A stretch of DNA of 64,000 nucleotides. It comes from Cryptomeria japonica (taxonomy: Eukaryota; Streptophyta; Pinopsida; Cupressales; Cupressaceae). The stretch spans positions 338,736,793-338,800,792 of the forward strand of contig NC_081408.1 of NCBI RefSeq assembly GCF_030272615.1. The letters run 5' to 3'. The notes under the pieces are model-generated. The model was not told the DNA's origin and ran no database searches. It worked only from the letters and a program-made list of their open reading frames with translations. Of this stretch, positions 37,529 through 49,374 are shown one piece after another. Each line of letters opens with the position of its first letter. The first letter of the stretch is position 1. Position numbers and translations under genes: made by a program.

Positions 37529-38560
37529 ATTTTGCAAATATTGTATGTTGCATTCCTCATTTCTGCTTCTGGACTGTCATTTTCCTGAACCTAATTTGCA
37601 GATTGTTGGTTTTGTAGGTACTTATTTTGTTGTGAAAGACCGGAGTTATAAACTACTTTGCCGCCAAAGAATGCAATATAAACTACTAACTTTGTTTGCA
37701 GTTGTGGGATTTTGCACTTATATTTGTTAAATTAGGCACATAGAATAATTACAATGGAAATGAACAAACATGTCTTACGTGTCTTGATGATAGGTGAGTA
37801 TGCTCTCACCTTTCTTAGGTGATTAGAAGGCTAGACTCATCCTTTGCTTTCAATTGCATATCTTTAGAGGGCCTGTCACAGTGGGAAAAAGTAATCACCC
37901 TGTGAGAATGACCCAAGTGAGTACAGCTGGACTTGAGCATTCCAACTCACTATAGTAAATAGGTCTCTGATGATTAAAGTCTTAGAGAATGGGATTATTT
38001 GAGTTTTCTCTTTGAGATGTCTCATATCGGGCATTTTGTAGGGCCTCGTGGTCTCAATCACGTTTATGTGACTACAACTTGTTTCGGTACCTTGTTGGGC
38101 TATAGGCCTCAATCATGCTTGCATGACTTCAAGGGGTAATTTCAAATAGAATTCTTGACTAAGAACTTTAAAATAGAAGCTACCTGATTCACCTCCGAAA
38201 GGGTGATAATCTTTGTGCAAGAGAGATAGTAACTCTCCCAAGACACTTGCCATATCGTGCCCCCATTAGCATTTGGAGTCCGATAATACAGTGTTGAGAA
38301 TCCATTGCATGATGCTTAGCAGTCGTATTCTGATTAGCTATTGGGTGTGTACCTAAGTCAGCAAGCAAAGGTTTTCATTCTCAGCCAATCTCCTTAGGAT
38401 AGACTGATTGATGTGTTTTTAATTATTCAAAACCTTTGGGACAAAAATACAATCTGATTTCTGTGTTTATAAGTCAAGTCAAGATCTCATCCATTGAAAT
38501 ACAACAAAAATTGCAAACTCAAACCTCAAATTATCAAATTTACAAGTTTCACAGCAGATT
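37529..38560 (+). other. G2 leader between repeat arrays, no gene
   Basis: Roughly 1 kb with no convincing frame. It may include old, decayed repeat units, but I cannot follow a 21-base register through it. Confidence 0.55.
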
Positions 38561-39330
38561 AGCTCTTTCAGTCCAAACGGTCGCACATACGGTCCAAATA
38601 ATTGCACATATGGTCCAAACAGTCTCACATACGGTCCAAATAGTCACACCTACAGATTAGCTCTTTTGGTTCAAAAAGTCACACATACGGTCCAAACGGT
38701 CGCACATACAGTTCAAACGGTCTCACATACGGTCCAAACGGTCGCACATACGGTTCAAACAGTCGCACCTATGGTCCAAATAGTCACACCTACAGGTTAG
38801 CTCTTTTGGTTGAAACAGTCGCACATACGGTCCAAACGGTTGCACATACGGTCCAAACAGTCGCACATATGGTCCAAACAGTCGCACATACGGTTCAAAC
38901 AGTCACACCTATGGTCTAAATAGTCACACCTATAGATCAGCTCTTTTGGTTCAAACAGTCGCACATACGGTCCAAACGGTCGCACATATGGTCCAAATAG
39001 TTGCACATACAGTCCAAATGGTCTCACATACGGTCCAAACAGTCGCACATATGGTTCAAATAGTTGTACCTATGGTCTAAATAGTCGCACCTACAGATTA
39101 GCTCTTTTGGTTCAAACAGTCACACATACGGTCCAAACAGTCGCACATACGGTCCAAACAGTTGCACATACAGTCCAAATGGTCTCACATACGGTCCAAA
39201 TGGTCACACATATGGTCCAAACAGTCGCACCTACGGTCTAAACAGTCACACCTACATTCCAAACAGTCGCACCTATGGTCCAAATAGTCACATTTTCAGT
39301 CCAAACATCATCTCTCTTGGTGTGAATGTT
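38561..39330 (+). repeat. 21-bp higher-order repeat array in G2 leader
   Basis: More than 30 units of GGTCCAAACGGTCGCACATAC type. At intervals a 14-base segment AGATTAGCTCTTTT interrupts; AGCTCTTT starts at 38561, 38659, 38799, 38939 and 39100. The spacings 98, 140, 140 and 161 equal 4, 6, 6 and 7 units of 21 plus 14. The unit shares GGTCCAAAC with the array at 43495, so all arrays are one family. No gene. Confidence 0.93.
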
Positions 39331-39335
39331 AACGT

Positions 39336-40212
39336 TGTTAGGGTTCCCACAGATACTGAGAGCAGGGGGTGAATCAGTATCTGATCGGTAATGAGATTTT
39401 CTTAAAATTGAATATGCAGAACATAAAGTAACAGTATACCAGTATGCAAAAATTAATGTAAATAATAGAATCAAAAACATCCAAATGAAAAGAACACCAT
39501 AACACAAGATGTTTAACGAGGAAACTCGGTGTGGGAAAAACCTTGGTGGGATTTGTGACCCACAATATTCACTTACTGGCCAATAAGAGAATATTACTTA
39601 CAATAGGGGCCTGCACATTCAGGAAGGCCAACTGCCTAGAGCACACTACTCAATAAGAAGTCACACTGACTTACAATGAGGATTATGCAAATCCAATGAT
39701 CTGTACTACTTTACAATAGCATCTTCAATGCCAGATTCAGTATCGGTTCTTGCTATGTTCTTTGCATATACCCTTGACCTACAACTCGTACATTAGGTCT
39801 ACCTTATAATTTATTTATGCTTTCTATCCATATCCTACAAATGACTACAATGATCTCTTTTATATACAAGAGTCATTTTACAATTTGCCAAGTTGGCTTA
39901 CAATAATAAACAAAATATTACATATCAAAAATCTTGTCGACCTTTGTGTCGGTATACATATTTTCTTCTGTGCCAGTGTACATCTTCTATGCCGATGCCG
40001 GTGTAGAGTGATCTTGCTGATGCTGGTGCACTGACTTGCTTGAATAAGTTTTGCTGGTATAATGTCTTGCCAGTGCCATGGGATTGCAAGGTTGCCTGTG
40101 TAATGCTTTGTTAGTATAATGTCTTGCCGGTGCCATACGATTGCAAGGTTGCCATCAATGAAAAAACCTTCAATCACACACAATGTCTCATTGGAGTGTC
40201 CATATGCCAACA
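39336..40212 (-). repeat. 3' LTR of M2
   Basis: 877 bp; on the minus strand TGTTGGCATATGG to GGGAACCCTAACA. It is longer than the M1 LTR, with extra text around 40020-40140 in which TGGCAATCTTGC/CCATGGGATTGCAAGGTTGCC-like units (written in part) repeat. TATA element near 39867 (minus GTATATAAAAG). Purine tract at 40213-40224 and a second one at about 40357-40367. Confidence 0.9.
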
Positions 40213-40422
40213 ATCTCCCCCTTTGGCATTGATGGCAACACTCATGAGAAATTTCAAAAGATATCCAAAAAAATGAATGTGTAGACCAAAAATGTTACCA
40301 AAAATGTGAGAGCTCCCCCTGAGCATGTGATCCTTGTGCTTTGAATTTTCTCATCCTACTACTCCCCCTTTCACATCAATGACAAAGGTTGGTAGATTTT
40401 GTAGTTGTACCAATCCATAACC

Positions 40423-42347
40423 TCAACCTTGTAGTTGGGTAGTTATTATCTGAAGAATATCTCCCAAAATTAAGTTTATACCATCCATAAACTTCTTACT
40501 GTCTTTTAATGTTGTCTCAGTTCTATATACTGTACCGATGAGATGCTGCAAGTGCTCTGCCAGTGTTTTGCTTCCCTAAGTTAGTGCCTCTGAGATTTCC
40601 TTCCACAGAGATGCTAAATAGTCCAATCTTGGACTTAGTTTAGATCTCAAGAATTTTGCCTTGTTTATTATTTTCTCTTTCTCTCTTTCTAATTTGAGCA
40701 ATTCTTCCTCAAAATTTGTTATCTTTTCCTCAAAAACTGATAATGTATCAGGTGAGTTAACAAAATTATCTGCAAGTTTATTGATCTCTTCTTGTACCTT
40801 GCTCATCTTTTTGTCTACATCTATGGTCAAAAAGTTTATCTTACAGGTGTCTTTGTACAGAGTTTTGTGCTCTTTCAATAAATTGCACAGTTCTAGTAGA
40901 AGTGTGTCAAATTCCCTATTACACTTCTTTATTCCTTCCTCAAAGAATTTTTGTTTCTCTTTTTCTACACTTTCCTTTACAATTTCTACCTTTGTTTGCT
41001 CAAAATTTCTAGAAATATATTTACAAAGTGTATCCAACTGGCCTAAAGAATCTTTGTTGTCTATATTACAATTCGGAGCTATTGATTTCAAAAATGGAAT
41101 TGAATCATCTATCGCTTTATAAGCTTGTGAGCTATAATCAGTTATTTTCTTGATAGATTCAAGCAATACCTATTACATTTGATGGTGATCCAACAAACTG
41201 AGTGCCGGTGGAAGTGACCATGCTAGTATTGACCTCTGATAGGTCTGTTTGTGTCTCCATCTCTTTAAGCACTAGTTTTCCTGCATCATTTCTTACTGGT
41301 GGCATCTGTTCTGGAGCCTTTAGCTCTGATGGTTTCTCTATTTGTGTTCTGGATTCCATCTTTTTCTCAGTATCTGCTGTCGGTTTCTTTGTCTTTCCTG
41401 ATTTATCTGGTGTATCCTTATCTACCACTATGTTGATCTTTTGAGTATCAACATTCATAGTATATAGGACTTCAGGATTAGTGTTATTATCCTCTGTATC
41501 CATACTCTCAGCTGTCGGTTGATCTTCAGCAATTTTTGTTTTTACTGGTGGAGTATTTAAAGGAGGTGGGGGTAAGTTGTCTCTAATTTTGATACTTGGT
41601 GGTCCACCAACTTTACCTTTCCCTTTGTCCCTTTGAAATACCAGAATGGGCTTGGGATTCCTATATTCTTCTTGTTTTTCTTTTTCAACCAAGAATGTAT
41701 CCCAACCATTTTCTGTTTCCTTTGAAACTTCTATAACTCTACCTACCAATAGTGAAATTTGCTAGTGTGCAGTGGAAAAAACTATCTGGTTGGCCTAAGC
41801 TATCAGATCATCAATTTCCTTAGGTGAGTTGACTGGGTATACTGCAAGTAATTTTTCTATTTTAATTTTCTTATCCAACTCAATTATTCCTTGCCTTCTG
41901 GCCTCAAGTCTTTTATATAGTTCATCAGGAATTTCATTTAAGACTTGCAACAAAAACTTTTTATACATGTTCATGTGTAATATAACACTCTCTTCCACTT
42001 GTCCTTTTTCATCATTTGATAGGGTGTCATAGATTTTCCCTATGTTTTTCAATTTACCTTCCTCTGTGATCTCATTCAGTAATATGTCAAGAGGGGCCAA
42101 ATTAGTGTTTGTCTTCTTCTTCTTTTTGGGGGTCAACTTCTTCTTAGGTGTGACTTTCTTGACTGGAGATCTCATGACTTGTTGCTTCTATCTTGTCCTT
42201 CTAGATGAAGGAGTGGTTACCAGTGAGGGATCTCTTTTCCTAATAACTCTTTTGAAAGTTGCTGGTATATCACCTTCTGAGGAAGTACATACCGGTGATA
42301 GATGAGTTTTAGGTTGTTGGGCTGCCAACTCATCTTCAGTTATGCCG
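40423..42347 (-). pseudogene. M2 ORF2 remnant (C-terminal two thirds)
   Basis: It starts mid-gene at the 5' deletion (DELAAQQPKTHLSPV), then shows the Lys-rich segment (KKKLTPKKKKKT), LDILLNEITEEGKLKN, YKKFLLQVLNEIPDEL, KVGGPPSIKIRDNLPPPP, METQTDLSEV and the C-terminal coiled coil (FEEELLKLEREKEKII). Stops and at least one frame change (near 41770 and 41160) interrupt it. Order and spacing equal those of M1 and P1. A third copy with the same motifs shows ORF2 is a constant part of the family. Confidence 0.88.
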
Positions 42348-43165
42348 GAATCAATATCTGACCGATAATAAGATTTTCTTAAAACTGAATATGCAGAACA
42401 TAAAGTAATAGTATACTAGTATGCAAAAATTAATGTAAATAATAGAATCAAAAACATCCACATGAAAAGAACACCATAACACAAGATGTTTAACGAGGAA
42501 ACCCGGTGTGGGAAAAATCTCGGTGGGATTTGTGACCCACAATATTCACTTACTGGCCAATAAGAGAATATTACTTACAATAGGGGCCTGCACATGCAGG
42601 AAGGCCAATTGCCTAGAGCACACTGTTCAATAAGAAGTCACACTGACTTACAATGAGGATTATGCAAATCTAATGATCTGTACTGCTTTACAATAGCATC
42701 TTCAATGCCAGATTCAGTACTGATTCTTGCTTTGTTCTTTACATATACTCTTGACCTACAATTCGCACATTAGGTTTGTCTTATAATTTATTTATTCTTT
42801 CTATCCATATCCTACAAATGACTACAATGATCTCTTTTATATACAAGAGTCACTTTACAATTTGCCAAGTTGGCTTACAATAATAAACAAAATATTAAAT
42901 ATCAGAAATCTTGTTGGCCTCTGTGCTGGTGTACATCTTCTGTGCCAGTGTCGGTGTAGAGTGATCTTGCTGATGCCGGTGCACTGACTTGCCTGAATAA
43001 TTTTTGCCAGTATAATGTCTTGCTGGTGCCATAGGATTGCAAGGTTGCCTGTGTAATGCTTTGCCGATATAATGTCTTGCCAGTGCCATAGGATTGCAAG
43101 GTTGCCATCAATGACAAAACCTTCAATCACACACAATGTCTCATTGGAGTGTCCATATGCCAACA
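42348..43165 (-). repeat. 5' LTR of M2, truncated
   Basis: 818 bp; on the minus strand it starts TGTTGGCATATGG and breaks off at TCAGATATTGATTC, where ORF2 text begins. Otherwise collinear with 39360-40212. Confidence 0.9.
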
Positions 43166-43211
43166 AACATTCTCATTTTTCCACATAAACTCTCCAAGGT
43201 TGAGCACAATT

Positions 43212-43296
43212 AGAGTTTCTGGTCTAAACAATAGAGTTCTTAGTCTAAACAATAGCTCTCTTGGTCTAAAGGTCAGCTCCTTTGGTCTAATCAACA
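43212..43296 (+). repeat. 21-bp repeats of G2 leader, short block
   Basis: Four units of exactly 21 bases, AGAGTTTCTGGTCTAAACAAT type, just beyond the M2 insertion. They link the arrays on either side of M2. Confidence 0.85.
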
Positions 43297-43494
43297 ACTC
43301 TTATGAGTTGCATATCAAATTGCTCATATTGCAACACTAAATCTCCTAATTTGTACTTGTTAGGTCTTAATACCCATTGTCTGAGTCTGAAAATCAAAAA
43401 GTTGGATCAAAATTGCAATCTCCTAAGTTCAAATACTCAATTTGTTAAACCTACATATCATTATTTGAACTTTAGAGTCACTGTATTGCAAAAC

Positions 43495-43851
43495 AGAGTT
43501 CTTGGTTTGTCTGTTAGCATTTCTGGTATGTATGTTAGCATTTTTGGTGAGTATAGTAGCATTTTTGGTAAGTCTGTCAGATTTTCTGGTCCAAACATTA
43601 GTGTTTCTAGTCCAAACATCAACATTTCTGGTATAAACAATAGCATTTCCGATCCAAACAACAGCGTTTCTGGTCCAAACAACAATGTTTCTGGTTAGTA
43701 TAGTAGCATTTCGGGTTTGTCTGTCAGTATTTCTGGTCCAAACAACAGCGTTTCTAGACAGTATAGCAGTGTTTCTAGTAAGTTTGTCAATGTTTCTGGT
43801 CAGTATAGCAGAGTTCTTGGTCATTTTGTCAGCGTTTCCAGTAAACTGCAT
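43495..43851 (+). repeat. 21-bp tandem repeat array, part 2, in G2 leader
   Basis: Seventeen units of exactly 21 bases with no indel. The first nine bases are AGCRTTTCT-like; the rest alternates between GGTCCAAACAAC, GGTAAGTCTGTC and GGTCAGTATAGC types. Frames on both strands stay open by virtue of the period, giving 7-residue repeats (NSVSGPN). Confidence 0.95.
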
Positions 43852-44318
43852 CAAAATCAGAAAACAAAAATAACCCATTTCTCAAATAGTCAAACATAGA
43901 GCGTAGGTCATATTGTTGGGTCATTCAATTAGGTTATCTTCACACAAGACTCAAGAACAAGACACACAAAGGTCTCAAGTATTCACCTCAAACAAGTTAA
44001 AGATCAAACACCTTAAAGTGCAACATCACATTGTCTTTGATAAACTGATCATTCAAACATAGTTTCTCATCAAGATCTATCATCCTTTAATCACGAAACT
44101 ACAACACTTGATCAGAATAACCTCATTCTTTATCATAGGATATATCGTTCCTATTTGAACTTGGTCATATCAAAAATTCACAAAATTTGCACTCCAAAAC
44201 TAAGATCAAAAAACTTGCAAACAAGCAAATACTTGAAAAAAAAAATCATTTCCTCAACAGTTGATCACTTATTGCGGCACATTAAGCAAGATTTAATCAC
44301 AAAAACATTCAAAACACA
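43852..44318 (+). other. G2 leader between repeats and coding frame, no gene
   Basis: Non-coding, AT-rich. AGGATATATCGTTCCT near 44138 recurs in the G2 3' region at about 48778, so leader and 3' region share a short motif. Confidence 0.6.
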
Positions 44319-47231
44319 ATGCCCATTTTAATTAAAGCGCAAAGACATAAGATCGCTAAAATATTGGAAATACCTGAAGATCATAGAAACATGGCATACC
44401 AAAGCAAAAGACAAGAACACATAACAAGCCAACATATTAGAGAAATCAAACAAGTCCAGAACCAAAATCCAACCATGTCAAAACTTAACAGGGATTCAAA
44501 TACATATCCAAAGAAAGGTGGCTCTTTTGTGCAACTATTAAAAGGATCCTTAAAAGATTTGGATGAGAAAGATCACAATTTCGCACCTATATCTAGCAAT
44601 GGTTCATCCCCCCATAAGCAAATTGACTCTCCAAAGGCATCTATTTTGACACTTCTTTAAAAAGTGCAAAAACCTTCCATAGCATCCTCACCAAAAAATA
44701 CACCCAAAGATGATGTTCCCCAAGGGATATCCATAATGGCCATCAAACCTATTTCAGAGGATCCTATTCAAAGCCCATCTACTTCATATCCAAGTATTGA
44801 TTCCTTACAATATCCCCATAGTGCTTCCTTGCAAATTGAAGTCCTCATTCATAAAACACTAGTTAAACGTGTCCTAATAGATGGGGGAGCTAGCTTAAAC
44901 ATTTGCTCATTGAGTCTTGTCCATGCTCTAGGTTATTCAGAAGATGCAGTTGATCCCCTGAAAAAGATCAAAATCAAAGCACATAATGAAGAAGAGAATT
45001 CCTCTAAAGTAGTTGTGGTATTACCCATCAGAGTGGGACCTTTGCAGAAAGATACATCATGCCAAGTTCTAGACATGGAATTACAATACAACATACTCTT
45101 GGGAAAACCATAGATACATGATATGCAAGTTATTCCATCAACATGCCATCAGTACCTAAAGTTTCCCTACAATATGGAGGAAATCACTATCTCAGCAGAC
45201 TCAAATCCATTGCAGTGTTGGAGCAATCTGAAATCAGCTCAAGAGATCATTGTTTCACATAACAAAGAGGAAGCATATTCAAGCACACAATTCAAGGAAC
45301 AATCATTTGCATCAATTTTATCAAGCATGGAAAAACAAATACAGCTAAAAGATCAAGGGAACAAAGAATATTCATTATCATGGAACAACAAACAAGAGAA
45401 ACTTGAAATTGAAAGGGAAGAAGCAAATGTAGATGTTGATGTAGTTCACACGTATGCAGAACAAATGTTAGGAACTAGCCTACTTGAATCATAATCACAT
45501 ACGACTGACATGGACTTAACCGAGGACAATCAGGATTTTCTTGTACGAGGTCATTCTGATGAGAGTATCATCCTAGACATGGAAATACCTACTGAAAGCT
45601 CTGACATCTCTATCATGACTCCCAATATCTCTAAAACATATCAACCTGAAGATCCTTTATCCTTAAGCTATCCTAAACCTATGGACTGGGAAAATGAAGG
45701 ACATACTGACATTGATACCTTACCTAATGACCATGCCATATCCTTATATCTTAATGAAATCAAACCTAAAACAACTTTCACCAAGGATTCGACTAATGTG
45801 TCTTCAAGTCAAGTGGGTGTTAAATCTCCTAGTCACAAAAATGAAAAGAAAGAAAACAATATCAGGTATAATGTGGAAAACCATTTATTGGCAACATTAG
45901 ACTAGGAAAAAGTAAAAATAAAGGACGTATCTATCGGTGAAAACCTCATCGAGGTGCTGAAAGATGGGAGATTTGGCACCTTACATGTGTACTATCAAGA
46001 GAAGTCATCTATCCTAATAGAACCAACAGTTATCATTGACACAATCGATCTACATCTAGCAACAATCTCTTTATCAGAACCAGCAAGGAAAAGATATTTG
46101 GAATCCGTCAAAAGATGGCAAATCAATTTTACCTAGTCATATGCAGACATTCCAGGGTTGGATCCAGATCTTACAATACATCACCCAAATATCAGTCCAG
46201 CAGCAGACATCAATAGAGGAACACAACATGGATCAAAAGCAGACATCAATAGAGGAACACAACATATATCAGGAAAAGGCATTCTATTTATCAAAATGGC
46301 TACAAAATGGAACATTAAACAACTTCAAGTCTTTGGAGATGCTCAGCTCATCATCAATCAAATCAATGATGACTATCAAACAAAAGAGGAAAAGTTGATG
46401 CCTTACAAAAATATGGTGGATGATATCAAGAAATATTTTGTTAAAATCACTTTTGAGCATATTCCCAGAAATGATAACAAAGCAGCAGATGCCATGGCAA
46501 CACTTGCTTCTTTATTACAAACACAAGAAAACCAAGAGCGTTATGAATTCCTGATTGAGCTGTTGTCATACCCTTCTCATAATTGCCCAGATTCCCAAAC
46601 TATCTACCAACTTATTGGACACGATTCCTCCCACTATGGCCAAACTTACACATACCAAAAAAAAAAAAACTCCTTACCTCTTGACTTATCAAAGAACCAA
46701 AAGAGAAACTTTATTCACCAATCCTCCCATTATACTCTCATCGTAGATACCCCATTTAAACGAGGTCTAGATGGTACTCTCTTAAGATGTCTTGAACACG
46801 AAGAATCTGAGAAGGCCTTAAATGAAGTCCATAATGACATTTGTGGCACTCATTCAAGTGGTCTTACCCTTTTGAGAAAACTCATACGCTTGGGCTATTA
46901 TTGGCCAACTATGGAACGAAACTCTTTTCAGATAGCCAGAATATGCAAACAATGTCAAATCCATAGAAACTTGATCCATGCACCAACACAAGAACTTCAT
47001 GCTTTAGCAACATCTTGGCCTTTCTACCAATGGGGACTTGATCTAGTACTAAAGGAAAATCCACAAAATTAGTCAAATTGAGAAAATAAAGGAAAATTTG
47101 AACCCAACTGGTTAGGTCCATTTGTGGTCACAGCAGTATTTGGGTTAGGGGCATATCAGCTATCAACACAAGACAGAGATCAGCTCAAGGAACCCATCAA
47201 TAACATGCACCTGAAGAAGTTCTATGTCTGA
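44319..47231 (+). pseudogene. G2 compacted polyprotein: protease, RNase H, integrase ends
   Basis: A single frame from ATG 44319 to TGA 47229-47231, broken only by stops (near 44658, 45111, 45903, 46134, 47070 and a few more). Protease: VLIDGGASLNICSLSL near 44870. The pre-RT text SYADIPGLDPDLTIHH passes at once to the end of an archaeal-type RNase H (VFGDAQLIINQ, NKAADAMA), skipping all of RT and the RNase H first half. Integrase zinc site HNDICGTH and CKQCQIH is present, then GLDL, then a jump to the integrase end PNWLGPFVV and MHLKKFYV. The catalytic core is absent. A 36-bp direct repeat marks the RT gap (46203-46265). Tat-like by sequence. Confidence 0.9.
46203..46265 (+). repeat. 36-bp-period direct repeat at the RT deletion in G2
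   Basis: GCAGACATCAATAGAGGAAC plus seven bases occurs at 46203 and again at 46239, in frame (12 residues, ADINRGTQH). It lies exactly where RT is missing. Confidence 0.88.
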
Positions 47232-47575
47232 AAAATCAGAAAAAATCAAAAACAGTGAAAAATCAGAAAAAATCAAAAACAGTGAAAAATAAAAAAAAAA
47301 TCCTAAAAAGTGAAAAAGCAGAAAATCCCCCCCCCCCCCCAAAAAAATCCAAAAATAGTGAAAAAGCAAAAAAAAAAAAAATCAAAAAATAGTGAAAAAG
47401 CAGAAAAATTAAAAAACAATGAAAAAGAAGAAAAATCAAAAAACAGTGAAAAATCAAAAAAAAATCAAAAACAGTGAAAAATCAAAAAAATCCTCAAAAG
47501 TGAAAAAGCAGAAAATCCTAAAAAGTGAAAAAGCAGAAAATCCAAAAAAAATCAAATATGAGAAAAAGTGGAATA
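47232..47575 (+). repeat. A-rich degenerate repeat after G2 integrase
   Basis: Repeats of AAAATCAGAAAAA and AAAACAGTGAAAAA type with one C-run (47330-47340). It begins right after the polyprotein stop and is almost free of T, so it reads as Lys/Ser/Glu-rich text in several frames. No gene. Confidence 0.85.
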
Positions 47576-49374
47576 AAAACAGATGGTGAAAACCTGGCAA
47601 ACAAGCGCTATCTGTCAGCTAGCTCTTCCATCTATTAGTTCATGCATCCTTCCGCTTGCATTTCGCTTCCGTCTGCATTGTTCATATCCATCATAAAGCC
47701 TTTGTCCATACGCAGGCATCCCAGGTGATTTCTCGTCATGGTTTGGATCATTGTATATATCGTAATAAAGGTTGTTTCTAGGCTGGGGGCAAAAAAATCC
47801 TGAACCTGGCTGGGGGCAGAAATTTTAGATCATTTTGAGCTTAATCAAATAGATAGAACAACAGTCAGACAACACTTGTCAAGTGAAAAAATGAGATACA
47901 TCTAGCATTACACATAAGACCACATTGTCAACCATTAACTATCACATATCAATCTAAACATGACAAAACACATATCAATGGATGATATATCTTGATTCGT
48001 GATTTTAACACTTTGGCAATAATGGTTCAACTATTTTATTTGGATTTTCGCTATCATGATTTCTGAGTAACTCCAAGATGTCTTTGACTAGACGAACAAG
48101 GAAGGAACATGATATTTTTCTTGTCTACTGTCTGTAAATTAATCATTAATATGTGCAAAGTTGTCTAAGGAAATGATCATCATAGTATCATGGAAGACAT
48201 TTCGGACTTGCATATAGAAATGGTTAATACTGCCTATTTTATGCAAGCAACACTCTGGTCATCTTGGTTCAATTATACCTCGATGCTTGTGCTAACTTGC
48301 AATATCAAAACCTAGGAAAGTAGTGCTCAGGTCATCATGGTTTAATTATACCATTGATGTTTGCACCCACTTCCCACATTTTAAAGGCTCAATGATGAAA
48401 CAAAGCAATGACTTCATGACCGGTCTGATCACTGCATTGCATTTCATTTTTTGCATTTGCATTTAGCTTGCATTTCATTCTTGCATGGGATCACAAAATC
48501 TCATCTTATCCAAGGCCAAATCTATTGCAAGAATCATCAATGTATCATCATAGGTGTATACACAATCAGAACGAGGGCTCTCATCTCTCCAAATATTGTC
48601 GACCCAACGCAAATCTTACGCTACCCCCTCAAATATGAACCAACATCAGCATCTAAATCTTCCTGCAATAGGATATCAACAAAATGTCAGTTCTTTATCT
48701 CATCTGATCCATTCTATCATGTCTTATATAGGATGAATCCTTCCTGGAACCAGACGTTTTGATCAAGTCTTATACAGGATATATCGTTCCTGAAACCAGA
48801 CGCTTTGCTCATCTTTGTCTTATATATGAGGTGTCATTCCTGAAACCAAACTAAATCTTGATCTTATCAATCTAATCAATCTTATCAATTCAATCAAGCT
48901 TTATCAATCATCACATCAAGAACCACATCAATGTGATTAAAGAACTCACACTTTCATCAACCACAGTTGCAAGAATCATCCATTAGTTTATCGGGAAATC
49001 AATTTTGAAAAGATCCAAAAACTCCAAAGGTCAATTATCTGAATTGATCTCCCGAGGGGGGCATCATCATACCGCATGTCTATCAATCAGCATCTGGGGC
49101 ATCATATCGAAGTTTATCATCTTAAACATCAAATCCACATCATATCATCTCAAACATTGAGTCTGCATCATATCGAGATTTATCATCTCCAACATCGAAT
49201 CCGCATCATATTGAGATTTATCATCTCCAAATCAAATCAGTATCACATCAAAACCAAATCCGCATCAAATCAAGATCGAATCTGCATCCTGTCGGAATAA
49301 ATATCAACAACATCATCAATCAAGTTTTCTTTGAACCAAGACATCATCACACATTGCTTCAAAGAGGGGCAAAA
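47576..49374 (+). other. G2 3' non-coding region, purine tracts, short repeats
   Basis: No gene seen. GGCTGGGGGCA occurs twice (47779 and 47808). Three copies of a roughly 55-base unit with GGAT..TTCCTG.AACCAGAC stand at 48730-48850, and a 40-50 base ATCATATCGAGATTTATCAT repeat at 49085-49290. CAAAGAGGGGCAAAA at 49360-49374 abuts the 3' LTR and is the polypurine tract. Confidence 0.7.

Larger units (their letters stand above)
39336..43165 (-). mobile_element. M2: deleted copy of the M family inside G2
   Basis: LTR ends lie at 39336 and 43165, flanked by AACGT (39331-39335) and AACAT (43166-43170), a duplication with one change. On the minus strand the 5' LTR (42348-43165) has lost its last 60 or so bases and is joined directly to the middle of ORF2, so primer site, ORF1 and the first third of ORF2 are gone. 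The rest of ORF2 and the 3' LTR remain. It inserted into the 21-bp repeat leader. Confidence 0.9.

Noticed and set aside
37302-37529. A small membrane-like protein with AFLVC repeats
   Set aside because: The frame is open because the DNA repeat is 21 bases long; the opposite strand is open too, and no start context or family match supports it.
38561-39330. A CRISPR-like array
   Set aside because: Units are contiguous and all similar, with no unique spacers and no cas genes. The setting is a plant retrotransposon.
43429-43878. A 149-residue minus-strand repeat protein
   Set aside because: It is the same 21-bp repeat effect in the second array.
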